NCBI GenBank assembly: GCA_033720695.1 | Contig: JAWWCA010000198.1 | Span: 1-6,679 of the forward strand | Direction: 5' to 3' | DNA length: 6,679 bases | DNA from: DATGQT01 sp033720695 | GTDB taxonomy: Bacteria; Bacteroidota; Rhodothermia; Rhodothermales; Rubricoccaceae | Part shown: positions 1 through 5,913 of the stretch, one piece after another | How the letters are laid out: the number at the start of each line of letters is the position of its first letter | Numbering within the stretch: the stretch's first letter is position 1 | Notes under the pieces: model-generated | The model's database searches: none | The model's input: only the letters and a program-made list of their open reading frames with translations | Told to the model about the DNA's origin: nothing | Made by a program: the position numbers and the translations under genes

Positions 1-564
1 AGCAAGTCGGAGGACTACATACCGGCCCTCTGAGGGGGCCAGCGCCTTCGTGATACCTTCGTTCGGGGCGAAGTGATTTGGGTGGAGGTAGGCGAGCTCG
101 TGATATCCCTCGTACCTCACGGTCTTCCTCTCCCACCTGCCGACCCGGCAGGGCGTGGGGGCGAGGATGACATCGGCGAAGGGGTAGGCGAGCCACGAGA
201 ACAGCGGGACGGTGTCGGCGTCGTCCTCGTTGACGACGACAGACGGGATCCCCAGCAGGCGGCCCACGTGTGTGATGGCGGCCGAAGTACCGACCATGAG
301 GTCGGGCTGAAATTCCCGCGCGGCGCGGAGCACCGCCGCGTCCCGCACCAAGAGACTCCAGGCGATCTCGAACTTGCTCGGGCCGCGACCCTGCTCCAGG
401 ATGTTCCGGTAGGCCCAGCCGGCCTCCTGCAGCAGCGACTCCAGCACGTCCTTCGTCTTGATGAGGACCTCGACGGCGTGGCCCTCCGTCTTGAGCGCGC
501 CGATGACGTGCTTGAAGAGGTGGAAGTGGGCGGGGTGTCCGAGGTAAAAGAGGTATCGCTTCAA
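1..564 (-). CDS. DUF354-family glycosyltransferase-like protein, N-terminal part (runs off the window start)
   Basis: The minus strand reads open without a stop for 188 codons from a TTG at 564-562 to the window edge; the C-terminal half lies outside. The translation begins MKRYLFYLGHPAHFHLF, matching the DUF354 (PF04007) N-terminal signature, a hydrophobic strand followed by GHPAHxHxF. Further hallmarks are PDLMVGTS at residues 87-94, GIPSVVV at 105-111, a YPFADVI segment at 127-133, and YEGYHELAYLHP at 151-162, the most characteristic family motif. The family has a GT-B-like fold related to UDP-GlcNAc 2-epimerases and glycosyltransferases. Its exact activity is generally undefined, but members often sit in surface-polysaccharide loci, so a role in sugar transfer or activation is inference. 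TTG was chosen because the family starts exactly there; no in-frame ATG exists at this point and the frame stays open upstream with non-family sequence. The plus-strand reading frame over 73-573 is a shadow of this gene. The gene is divergent from ppdK. Family assignment is strong; specific function is unknown. Confidence 0.88.
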   Translation of the reverse strand, partial: MKRYLFYLGHPAHFHLFKHVIGALKTEGHAVEVLIKTKDVLESLLQEAGWAYRNILEQGRGPSKFEIAWSLLVRDAAVLRAAREFQPDLMVGTSAAITHVGRLLGIPSVVVNEDDADTVPLFSWLAYPFADVILAPTPCRVGRWERKTVRYEGYHELAYLHPNHFAPNEGITKALAPSEGRYVVLRLA

Positions 565-579
565 TGGTGCTGAAGCTGG

Positions 580-594
580 GGACCAGGGAGGTCC
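580..594 (-). repeat. Small inverted repeat in the DUF354 leader
   Basis: GGACC at 580-584 and GGTCC at 590-594 form a 5-bp stem with a 5-base loop. It ends about 16 bases before the TTG start of the minus-strand gene, so it would lie in that gene's untranslated leader and could affect initiation. In this GC-rich DNA a stem this short may be chance. Confidence 0.25.
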
Positions 595-655
595 GGGGAC
601 GTGGACGCTTGGGGGAAGTGGTGGCAAGCAGTCGTTCAGACGGCTGAGCAGTAAG

Positions 656-666
656 AAAACCGTTTT
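656..666. repeat. A/T-rich inverted repeat AAAACCGTTTT
   Basis: This is a perfect 5-bp inverted repeat (AAAAC/GTTTT) around one central base, about 90 bases upstream of the DUF354 start. It is one of the few A/T-rich spots in the window, so it could be part of a promoter or a regulator-binding site for the minus-strand gene. No promoter hexamers with proper spacing could be fixed around it. Confidence 0.25.
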
Positions 667-708
667 GAGTGCTACTCCCTCCGTTTGGGGCCGTAGGGCA
701 CAGACGTG

Positions 709-742
709 AGGGCAGCGCTCAGGGTTCGATGGCTACTGCCCT
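709..742. repeat. Inverted repeat with 7-bp arms (AGGGCAG/CTGCCCT)
   Basis: AGGGCAG at 709-715 pairs perfectly with CTGCCCT at 736-742 across a 20-base loop, and AGC/GCT segments just inside could extend the pairing. There is no T-tract after it on either strand, so it does not look like an intrinsic terminator. It could be an RNA hairpin or an operator in the divergent region, or chance. Confidence 0.3.
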
Positions 743-811
743 GTTCAATGTAGCGGGCTGCGGCGGTAGGAGGTGACGGGAACACGTCTGGTTGCACAAG
801 CCTACCTGAGG

Positions 812-823
812 GCGTGCGCACGC
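812..823. repeat. Perfect 12-bp palindrome GCGTGCGCACGC
   Basis: A perfect palindrome lies in the middle of the divergent intergenic region, followed about ten bases later by an AATTTTT run. Dyad symmetry of this length suits a dimeric regulator site. As a hairpin its loop is very tight and the T-run is too far away for a convincing terminator. Confidence 0.3.
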
Positions 824-1084
824 GTCTCACAATTTTTCTACCACTCGGTGCCGGGTCGGCCTGCTTTCTCCCCTGCCACGCACCATGTCCTCCGTCAGCG
901 TGCTCCCACAACAGCGGCCTCATCGGGTGGACTTCTGCAATCTCCGTGCACGCAACGTTTGATTCTGTGCGCCACCAACTCGGATCGGCTCCGCGCCAGT
1001 CCGAGTGGTTTCGTTGGGGGCCTCCGGGGAGGCACGGCGCGGGGGCGGGCGTTTCCCCTACACCCGCGAGTGGGGCGGCGGGCG

Positions 1085-1090
1085 TATCAT
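1085..1090 (+). promoter_or_regulatory. Possible -10-like element of ppdK
   Basis: TATCAT, one mismatch from TATAAT, lies 29 bases before the ppdK ATG in strongly GC-rich surroundings. It would give a leader of roughly 20 bases. No matching -35 hexamer is visible at the usual 16-18 base spacing, so this is a weak candidate. Confidence 0.22.
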
Positions 1091-1119
1091 CGGGCCCCCC
1101 CGAGCCAACCCCCCACGCG

Positions 1120-3768
1120 ATGGCCAAGCACGTCTACCGATTCGGCAACGGAACGGCCGAAGGTGACCGCTCGATGAAGCCGCTCCTCGGCGGCAAGGGC
1201 GCCAACCTCGCCGAGATGAGTGCGATCGGGCTCCCCGTCCCGCCCGGCTTCACGATCACCGCCGAGACGTGCCGCCACGTGAGCGAGCACGACGGCGCCT
1301 GGCCCGACGGGCTGGCCGAGGCCGTCGACGCGGGCCTCCGCCACATCGAGGAGACGATGGACCGGACGTTCGGCGACCCGGAGCGGCCGCTGCTCGTCTC
1401 CGTCCGCTCCGGCGCGGCCGTCTCGATGCCGGGCATGATGGACACCGTGCTCAACCTCGGCCTCGACGACGCCGGGGTCGCGGGGCTCGCGCGGGAGACC
1501 GGAAACGCGCGGTTTGCCTACGACGCCTATCGCCGGTTCATCGACATGTTCGGCAACGTCGTGATGGGGGTGCACCACGAGCGGTTCGAGGAGGCGCTCC
1601 AGGCGCTCAAGGACGAGCGCGGCGCGGCCCAGGACGTGGACCTCTCGGCCGACGACCTCCGCGAGCTCGTCGAGCGCTACAAGGCCATCTACCGCCAGCA
1701 CACCGGCTACATGTTCCCGGCCGACCCGCGCGAGCAGCTCCGCTTCGCCATCGACGCCGTGTTCCGGTCGTGGGACAGCGACCGGGCCGTGCGGTACCGC
1801 CAGATCAACGCGATCACCGGCCTCCTCGGCACCGCCGTCAACGTGCAGGCGATGGTCTACGGCAACCTGGGCGAGACCAGCGGCACCGGCGTCTGCTTCA
1901 CGCGGAACCCCGCCACGGGCGAGGCCCGGCTCTACGGCGAGTTCCTCCCGAATGCGCAGGGTGAGGACGTCGTGGCCGGCATCCGCACGCCGCAGCCCAT
2001 CCGCGAGATGGAGGAGCACTTCCCGGCGGCCTACCGCCAGCTCGTCGAGATGACGGGGCGGCTGGAGCGGCACTACGGCGAGATGCAGGACATCGAGTTC
2101 ACGGTGCAGGAGGGCCAGCTCTACCTCCTCCAGACCCGCACCGGGAAGCGCACCGGCGCCGCCGCCGTCAAGATCGCCGTGGACATGGTCCGCGAAGGGC
2201 TCGCGACGAAGGAGCGGGCCGTCCGCGACATGGTCGAGCCCCGCCACATCGACCAGCTCCTGCACCCCCGCTTCGCCGACCCCCAGGGCTACCACGACGG
2301 CGTAATCGGGAAGGGGCTGCCGGCCTCGCCCGGCGCGGCCGTCGGCCAGGTCGTCTTCTCGGCCGACGACGCCGAGGCGTGGCGGGCCGAGGGCAAGCCC
2401 GTCGTCCTCGTCCGCGTCGAGACGAGCCCGGACGACGTGGGCGGCATGGACGCCGCCGAGGGCATCCTCACGGCCCGCGGCGGGATGACGAGCCACGCCG
2501 CCGTGGTCGCCCGCGGCTGGGGCAAGCCGTGCGTGGCCGGCTGCGGCGACATCGTGATCAACTACACCGCCAAGAGCTTCACGAACGGCGCCGTCACCGT
2601 CCACGAGGGCGACTGGATCTCGCTCAACGGCTCCACGGGCGAGGTGGTCCAGGGGCGTCGGGCGCTCGTGGAGCCCGAGATGAGCGAGGACTTCGGCACC
2701 ATCATGGACTGGGCCGACGGCTTCCGCCGCCTCCGCGTCCGCACGAACGCCGACACGCCGGCCGACGCCGCGAAGGCCGTCTCGTTCGGCGCCGAGGGGA
2801 TCGGGCTGTGCCGCACCGAGCACATGTTTTTCGAGGGCGATCGCATCTGGGCCATGCGCCGGATGATCGTGGCCGAGACGGAGGCCGAGCGCCGCGCCGC
2901 GCTCGCGGCGCTCCTCCCGTACCAGCGCGAGGACTTCATCGGGATCTTCCGCGCGATGGACGGCAAGCCCGTCACGGTGCGGCTCCTCGACCCGCCGCTC
3001 CACGAGTTCCTCCCGCATGAGGAGGCGGAGCAGCAGGCGATGGCCGAGCGCTTCGAGATGGACGTCGCGGCGGTCCGCACTCGCGTCCGGGCCCTCGAGG
3101 AGGCGAACCCGATGCTGGGCCACCGCGGCTGCCGCCTCGGCGTCACGTTCCCGGAGGTCACCGAGATGCAGGCGCGGGCGCTCTACGAGGCCGCCGTGGC
3201 GGTGAGCCACGAGGGCGTCGTCGTCCGGCCCGAGGTGATGGTCCCGCTCGTGGGCACCGTCGCCGAGCTGCGCGACCAGCGCGCGGCCATCGCGAACACG
3301 GCCGAGGCGGTGTTCGAGGCGCTCGGCGGCCGCGTCGACGTCGTCATCGGGACGATGATCGAGGTGCCGCGCGCCGCCCTCGTCGCCGACCGGATCGCCG
3401 AGGCGGCCGACTTCTTCTCGTTCGGCACCAACGACCTCACGCAGATGACGTTCGGCTACAGCCGCGACGACACCGGGAAGTTCCTCCCGTACTACATCGA
3501 GCACGGGCTCCTCCCGGACGACCCGTTCCAGACCCTCGACCGCGAGGGGGTCGGGTCCCTCGTGCGCCTCGCCGCCGAGCGCGGGCGCGCGGCCCGGCCC
3601 GGCCTCCACCTCGGCATCTGCGGCGAGCACGGCGGCGACCCCGCCTCGGTCGCCTTCTGCCACGAGGTCGGACTCGACTACGTCTCGTGCTCGCCGTACC
3701 GCGTGCCGGTCGCCCGCCTCGCGGCGGCCCAGGCCGCCCTCCGAGACGCCGAGGCGGGCGCAGGGTGA
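1120..3768 (+). CDS. ppdK: Pyruvate, phosphate dikinase
   Basis: This cytosolic enzyme interconverts pyruvate, ATP and phosphate with phosphoenolpyruvate, AMP and diphosphate. The gene encodes 882 residues, the usual length for bacterial PPDK. The nucleotide-binding domain opens with YRFGNG and LLGGKGANLAEM in the first 40 residues. The central swivelling phosphohistidine domain carries GGMTSHAAVVARG with catalytic His459 (His455 in the Clostridium symbiosum enzyme), preceded by the Thr-Ser pair that regulatory kinases modify in plants. The C-terminal PEP/pyruvate TIM barrel shows RLLDPPLHEFLP with Arg621, FGTNDLTQ with Asn771-Asp772, and GICGEHGGDP with active-site Cys834 (Cys831 in C. symbiosum). 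The frame is open for 102 more codons upstream, but that sequence is not PPDK-like; the ATG at 1120 begins MAKHVYRFG, the normal family N-terminus. No Shine-Dalgarno is seen. A small variation is GYSRDD where GFSRDD is common. The gene is probably transcribed from the divergent intergenic region; no DUF299 regulator is present. The enzyme can run in either direction, so glycolytic versus gluconeogenic use cannot be told. Confidence 0.98.
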   Translation: MAKHVYRFGNGTAEGDRSMKPLLGGKGANLAEMSAIGLPVPPGFTITAETCRHVSEHDGAWPDGLAEAVDAGLRHIEETMDRTFGDPERPLLVSVRSGAAVSMPGMMDTVLNLGLDDAGVAGLARETGNARFAYDAYRRFIDMFGNVVMGVHHERFEEALQALKDERGAAQDVDLSADDLRELVERYKAIYRQHTGYMFPADPREQLRFAIDAVFRSWDSDRAVRYRQINAITGLLGTAVNVQAMVYGNLGETSGTGVCFTRNPATGEARLYGEFLPNAQGEDVVAGIRTPQPIREMEEHFPAAYRQLVEMTGRLERHYGEMQDIEFTVQEGQLYLLQTRTGKRTGAAAVKIAVDMVREGLATKERAVRDMVEPRHIDQLLHPRFADPQGYHDGVIGKGLPASPGAAVGQVVFSADDAEAWRAEGKPVVLVRVETSPDDVGGMDAAEGILTARGGMTSHAAVVARGWGKPCVAGCGDIVINYTAKSFTNGAVTVHEGDWISLNGSTGEVVQGRRALVEPEMSEDFGTIMDWADGFRRLRVRTNADTPADAAKAVSFGAEGIGLCRTEHMFFEGDRIWAMRRMIVAETEAERRAALAALLPYQREDFIGIFRAMDGKPVTVRLLDPPLHEFLPHEEAEQQAMAERFEMDVAAVRTRVRALEEANPMLGHRGCRLGVTFPEVTEMQARALYEAAVAVSHEGVVVRPEVMVPLVGTVAELRDQRAAIANTAEAVFEALGGRVDVVIGTMIEVPRAALVADRIAEAADFFSFGTNDLTQMTFGYSRDDTGKFLPYYIEHGLLPDDPFQTLDREGVGSLVRLAAERGRAARPGLHLGICGEHGGDPASVAFCHEVGLDYVSCSPYRVPVARLAAAQAALRDAEAGAG

Positions 3769-3813
3769 GGAGAGCCACGCCGCGAGCCAGAGGGGATGGG
3801 CACTTCATGTGAC

Positions 3814-3834
3814 GCCGCGTCGGGCTGGCGCGGC
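3814..3834 (+). terminator. GC hairpin between ppdK and the M48 gene, weak terminator candidate
   Basis: GCCGCG at 3814-3819 pairs with CGCGGC at 3829-3834 around a 9-base loop, 45 bases after the ppdK stop. AATT follows directly but there is no T-run, so it could reduce readthrough or merely be chance in GC-rich DNA. If it works, the M48 gene needs its own promoter in the remaining 46 bases. Confidence 0.22.
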
Positions 3835-3880
3835 AATTGCAGTCCGTGTTCCCGCCCCTCACCATCTGCCGATCCGACCG

Positions 3881-4675
3881 ATGCGATTCCGCCACCGCAC
3901 CGCCCGCCCGCTCCTCCTCGCCGCCGCGTTCATGCTCGTGGTCGGGGCCGCCCTCGTCGGCTGCGCCACGATCGGCGGGGCCAACTACGTCTCCCTCGAA
4001 GAGGAGTGGCAGCTGGGCCGGGAGCTCGAAGCCGACATCAACCGGCAGGTCACCCTCGTCAACGACCCCACGCTCCAGCGCTACGTGGAGCAGATGGGGC
4101 AGCGGATCGTCCGGGAGACCGAGATGGCCGGGCTCTCGTGGCGGTTCCACGTCATCGCCGACGACGCCATCAACGCCTTCAACATCCCGGGCGGGGCCGT
4201 CTACGTCAACACCGGGTTGATCGCCCAGGCCGGCTCGGCCTCGGAGCTCGCCGGGGCCGTCGCGCACGAGGTCGCGCACGGCGTGGCCCGGCACGGGACC
4301 CAGCGGCTGAGCCAGGCCTACGAGGCCAACCTCCTCGCCGGCGTGCTCCTCGGCAACAACCCCGGCCTCGTCGAGCAGCTCGCCGCGCAGGTCGTGGCCC
4401 AGGGCGCCTTTGCGTCGTTCTCGCGCTCCGACGAGCGGGAGGCCGATCGCATGGCCATCCCCTACATGGCCGGCGCCGGGTGGGACCCCGAGGGGCTGGC
4501 CCGGATGTTCGAGCGGCTGATGGCCGAGAGCGGCGGGGGCAGCGTCCCGTTCTTCTCGACGCACCCGACGACGCAGGAGCGCATCGAGAACGTCCGCGCC
4601 CTCGCCCAGGGGTACGACGGGCGGACGAACGACGGCCAGTTCTCGTCCATCCGGTCCCGCGCCGCGCGCTACTGA
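3881..4675 (+). CDS. M48-family zinc metalloprotease, predicted lipoprotein (LoiP/BepA-like)
   Basis: The product is a 264-residue peptidase, probably acting in the periplasm on misfolded or misassembled envelope proteins. Residues 1-28 form a lipoprotein signal: basic MRFRHRTARP, a hydrophobic stretch, then the lipobox LVGC with Cys28 as the lipidated residue. The peptidase domain covers most of the rest. Zinc ligands are His129 and His133 with catalytic Glu130 in HEVAH, and Glu187 in DEREADR. Other family marks are NAFNIPGGAVYVNTGL at 98-113, typical of the strand before the metal site, and STHPTTQERI near the C-terminus, which holds the conserved His of BepA-type enzymes. There is no TPR or LysM tail, so the size is closer to E. 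coli LoiP (YggG) than to BepA. The ATG at 3881 was chosen over the in-frame GTG at 3809 because the signal peptide starts there. It follows ppdK by 112 bases and precedes queA by 53. Family and active site are clear; the substrate is unknown. Confidence 0.95.
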   Translation: MRFRHRTARPLLLAAAFMLVVGAALVGCATIGGANYVSLEEEWQLGRELEADINRQVTLVNDPTLQRYVEQMGQRIVRETEMAGLSWRFHVIADDAINAFNIPGGAVYVNTGLIAQAGSASELAGAVAHEVAHGVARHGTQRLSQAYEANLLAGVLLGNNPGLVEQLAAQVVAQGAFASFSRSDEREADRMAIPYMAGAGWDPEGLARMFERLMAESGGGSVPFFSTHPTTQERIENVRALAQGYDGRTNDGQFSSIRSRAARY

Positions 4676-4728
4676 GCGGATCCGGTCCGTCGGCCGCGCG
4701 GTAGGTGCGGGCGCCCACCCCCGCCGTG

Positions 4729-5772
4729 ATGCCGTCCGACTACGACCTCGCCGCCTACGACTTCGACCTCCCGGAGGCGCTCATCGCGCAGGAGCCCGCC
4801 GCGCGGCGAGACCACGCCCGGATGCTCGTCCTCGACCGCGCCACGGGCGCCATCGGGGACCGCCGCTTCTACGACCTCCCGCAGCTCGTGCGGCCGGAGG
4901 ACGTCGTCGTCCTCAACGACACGCGCGTGTTCCCCGCGCGGCTGGTGGGGCGCCGGGTGCCGGGCGGGGGGCAGGCGGAGCTGCTCCTCGTCGCGCCCGC
5001 CGCCGACGGCGACTGGCTCGCCCTCGTCCGGCCGGGGCGGAAGCTCCGCGAAGGCGCCCGGGTTCGGTTCGACGGGGGGCTGGAGGCGGAGGTGGTGGGG
5101 GTCGAGGCCGACGGCAAGCGGCGGGTCCGGTTCACGAGCGCAGAGCCGCTGGAGGCGGCGATCGAGCGAGCGGGGCGGATGCCGCTCCCCCCCTACATCC
5201 GCCGCGATGCCCCCGACCCGCGCGACCGCGAGCGCTACCAGACCGTCTACGCCCGGCAGCGTGGGGCCGTCGCGGCGCCGACAGCCGGGCTCCACTTCAC
5301 CGAGGCCGTGCTCGACCGGCTCCGTGCGCAAGGGACCGCGGTCACCTCCATCACGCTCCACGTGGGCTACGGGACGTTCGAGCCCGTGCACGTGGACGAC
5401 CTCCGCACCCACGCCGTGGCGGCCGAGAGCGTCGAGGTGACCGCCAAGGCCGCCGAGGCCGTCAGCGCCGCGCGAGCCCGGGGCGGTCGCGTCCTGGCCG
5501 TTGGGACGACGACGACGCGAGCCCTGGAGTCGGCCGCCGACGAGGCGGGGACGGTCCGCCCGTTGCGCGGGGAGACCGGGCTGACGGTGACCCCGGGCTA
5601 CCGCTTTCGCGCCGTGGACGCGCTGCTCACCAACTTCCACCTGCCCCGCTCCTCGCTCCTCGTCCTCGTGAGCGCGCTGGCCGGGCGCGAGCGTGTCCTC
5701 GCGGCCTACCGCCACGCCGTCACCGAGGGGTACCGATTCTACAGCTACGGAGACTGCATGCTCGTGCTCTAG
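4729..5772 (+). CDS. queA: S-adenosylmethionine:tRNA ribosyltransferase-isomerase
   Basis: QueA transfers and isomerises the ribose of S-adenosylmethionine onto 7-aminomethyl-7-deazaguanine in the tRNA wobble position, giving epoxyqueuosine, the penultimate step of queuosine synthesis. The 347-residue length is normal for the family. The N-terminus reads DFDLPEALIAQEP, followed by NDTRVFPARL from residue 63, GGQAELLLV, PLPPYIRR and the diagnostic PTAGLHFT at 184-191. Then come HVGYGTFEPV from 211, VGTTTTRALES from 258, TNFHLPRSSLLVLVSA from 301, and the terminal FYSYGDCMLVL at 337-347. The ATG at 4729 is preferred; in-frame GTGs at 4705 and 4726 would add a few residues that do not look like family sequence. 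No Shine-Dalgarno is visible. The 53-base gap after the M48 gene suggests possible co-transcription, though the functions are unrelated. No other queuosine gene is in the window. Nothing in the coding sequence looks damaged. Confidence 0.98.
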   Translation: MPSDYDLAAYDFDLPEALIAQEPAARRDHARMLVLDRATGAIGDRRFYDLPQLVRPEDVVVLNDTRVFPARLVGRRVPGGGQAELLLVAPAADGDWLALVRPGRKLREGARVRFDGGLEAEVVGVEADGKRRVRFTSAEPLEAAIERAGRMPLPPYIRRDAPDPRDRERYQTVYARQRGAVAAPTAGLHFTEAVLDRLRAQGTAVTSITLHVGYGTFEPVHVDDLRTHAVAAESVEVTAKAAEAVSAARARGGRVLAVGTTTTRALESAADEAGTVRPLRGETGLTVTPGYRFRAVDALLTNFHLPRSSLLVLVSALAGRERVLAAYRHAVTEGYRFYSYGDCMLVL

Positions 5773-5789
5773 CCAGCCTCGGAGATCGG

Positions 5790-5799
5790 GGGTATACCC
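5790..5799. repeat. Palindrome GGGTATACCC just after queA
   Basis: A perfect 10-bp palindrome starts 18 bases after the queA stop. It could be a regulator site or part of a promoter for the Wzz-like gene downstream, since TATACC sits in its centre. There is no T-run for a terminator. Evidence is limited to the symmetry. Confidence 0.25.
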
Positions 5800-5850
5800 G
5801 CCGGTGGCGTCGCGCAGGGGGTCCCATTCGAGTGCGGCATCCGGAGCGGC

Positions 5851-5858
5851 GGGGGGGG
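5851..5858 (+). repeat. Run of eight G upstream of the Wzz-like gene
   Basis: A G8 homopolymer lies 56 bases before the proposed GTG start. Such tracts can change length by slippage. Here it would sit in the leader or promoter rather than in the coding part, so any effect would be on expression. It may simply reflect high GC. Confidence 0.4.
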
Positions 5859-5913
5859 ACGGTGGGGGCTTTGCCGGGAGTGGCCTCGACCCGCTCTCTC
5901 GCCCCCTCCCGAC

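Larger units (their letters stand above)
565..1119. other. Divergent intergenic region without a recognisable gene
   Basis: This stretch of about 555 bases separates the outward-facing DUF354 and ppdK genes. Both strands contain open frames, some running into ppdK, but their translations are low-complexity or composition-driven, rich in Ser, Arg, Pro and Cys, and match no family I recognise. Base composition is visibly more A/T-rich than in the flanking genes, with short A/T islands such as AAAACCGTTTT at 656-666 and AATTTTT near 831. I saw no tRNA, rRNA or clear riboswitch. It must hold the promoters of both neighbours and may contain a leader RNA or the remains of a decayed gene; neither can be shown from sequence alone. 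Confidence 0.7.

Noticed and set aside
73..573. Plus-strand frame of 166 codons
   Set aside because: It lies antisense to the well-supported DUF354 gene, and its translation is rich in Asp, Arg, Gly and Val with no family likeness; it is a shadow.
700..745. Possible tRNA, suggested by GGGTTCGAT near 722
   Set aside because: No matching acceptor, D-arm or anticodon stem could be built around it.
1021..1032. Inverted repeat CCTCCGGGGAGG
   Set aside because: Arms of five with a two-base centre cannot form a stable hairpin loop as drawn, and such symmetry is common in GC-rich DNA.
814..1119. N-terminal extension of ppdK by 102 codons
   Set aside because: The frame is open, but the added residues do not resemble PPDK and the base composition is non-coding-like; the family N-terminus begins at 1120.
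672..1177. Short frames on both strands within the divergent intergenic region
   Set aside because: No recognisable motif, Ser/Arg/Pro/Cys-biased composition and overlap with ppdK; there is no support for a real gene.
1087..3663. Minus-strand frame of 858 codons opposite ppdK
   Set aside because: Very GC-rich codon third positions keep the antisense frame free of stops. Its translation is repetitive Ala/Arg/Asp/Glu/His/Val-rich sequence without motifs, whereas ppdK is unmistakable.
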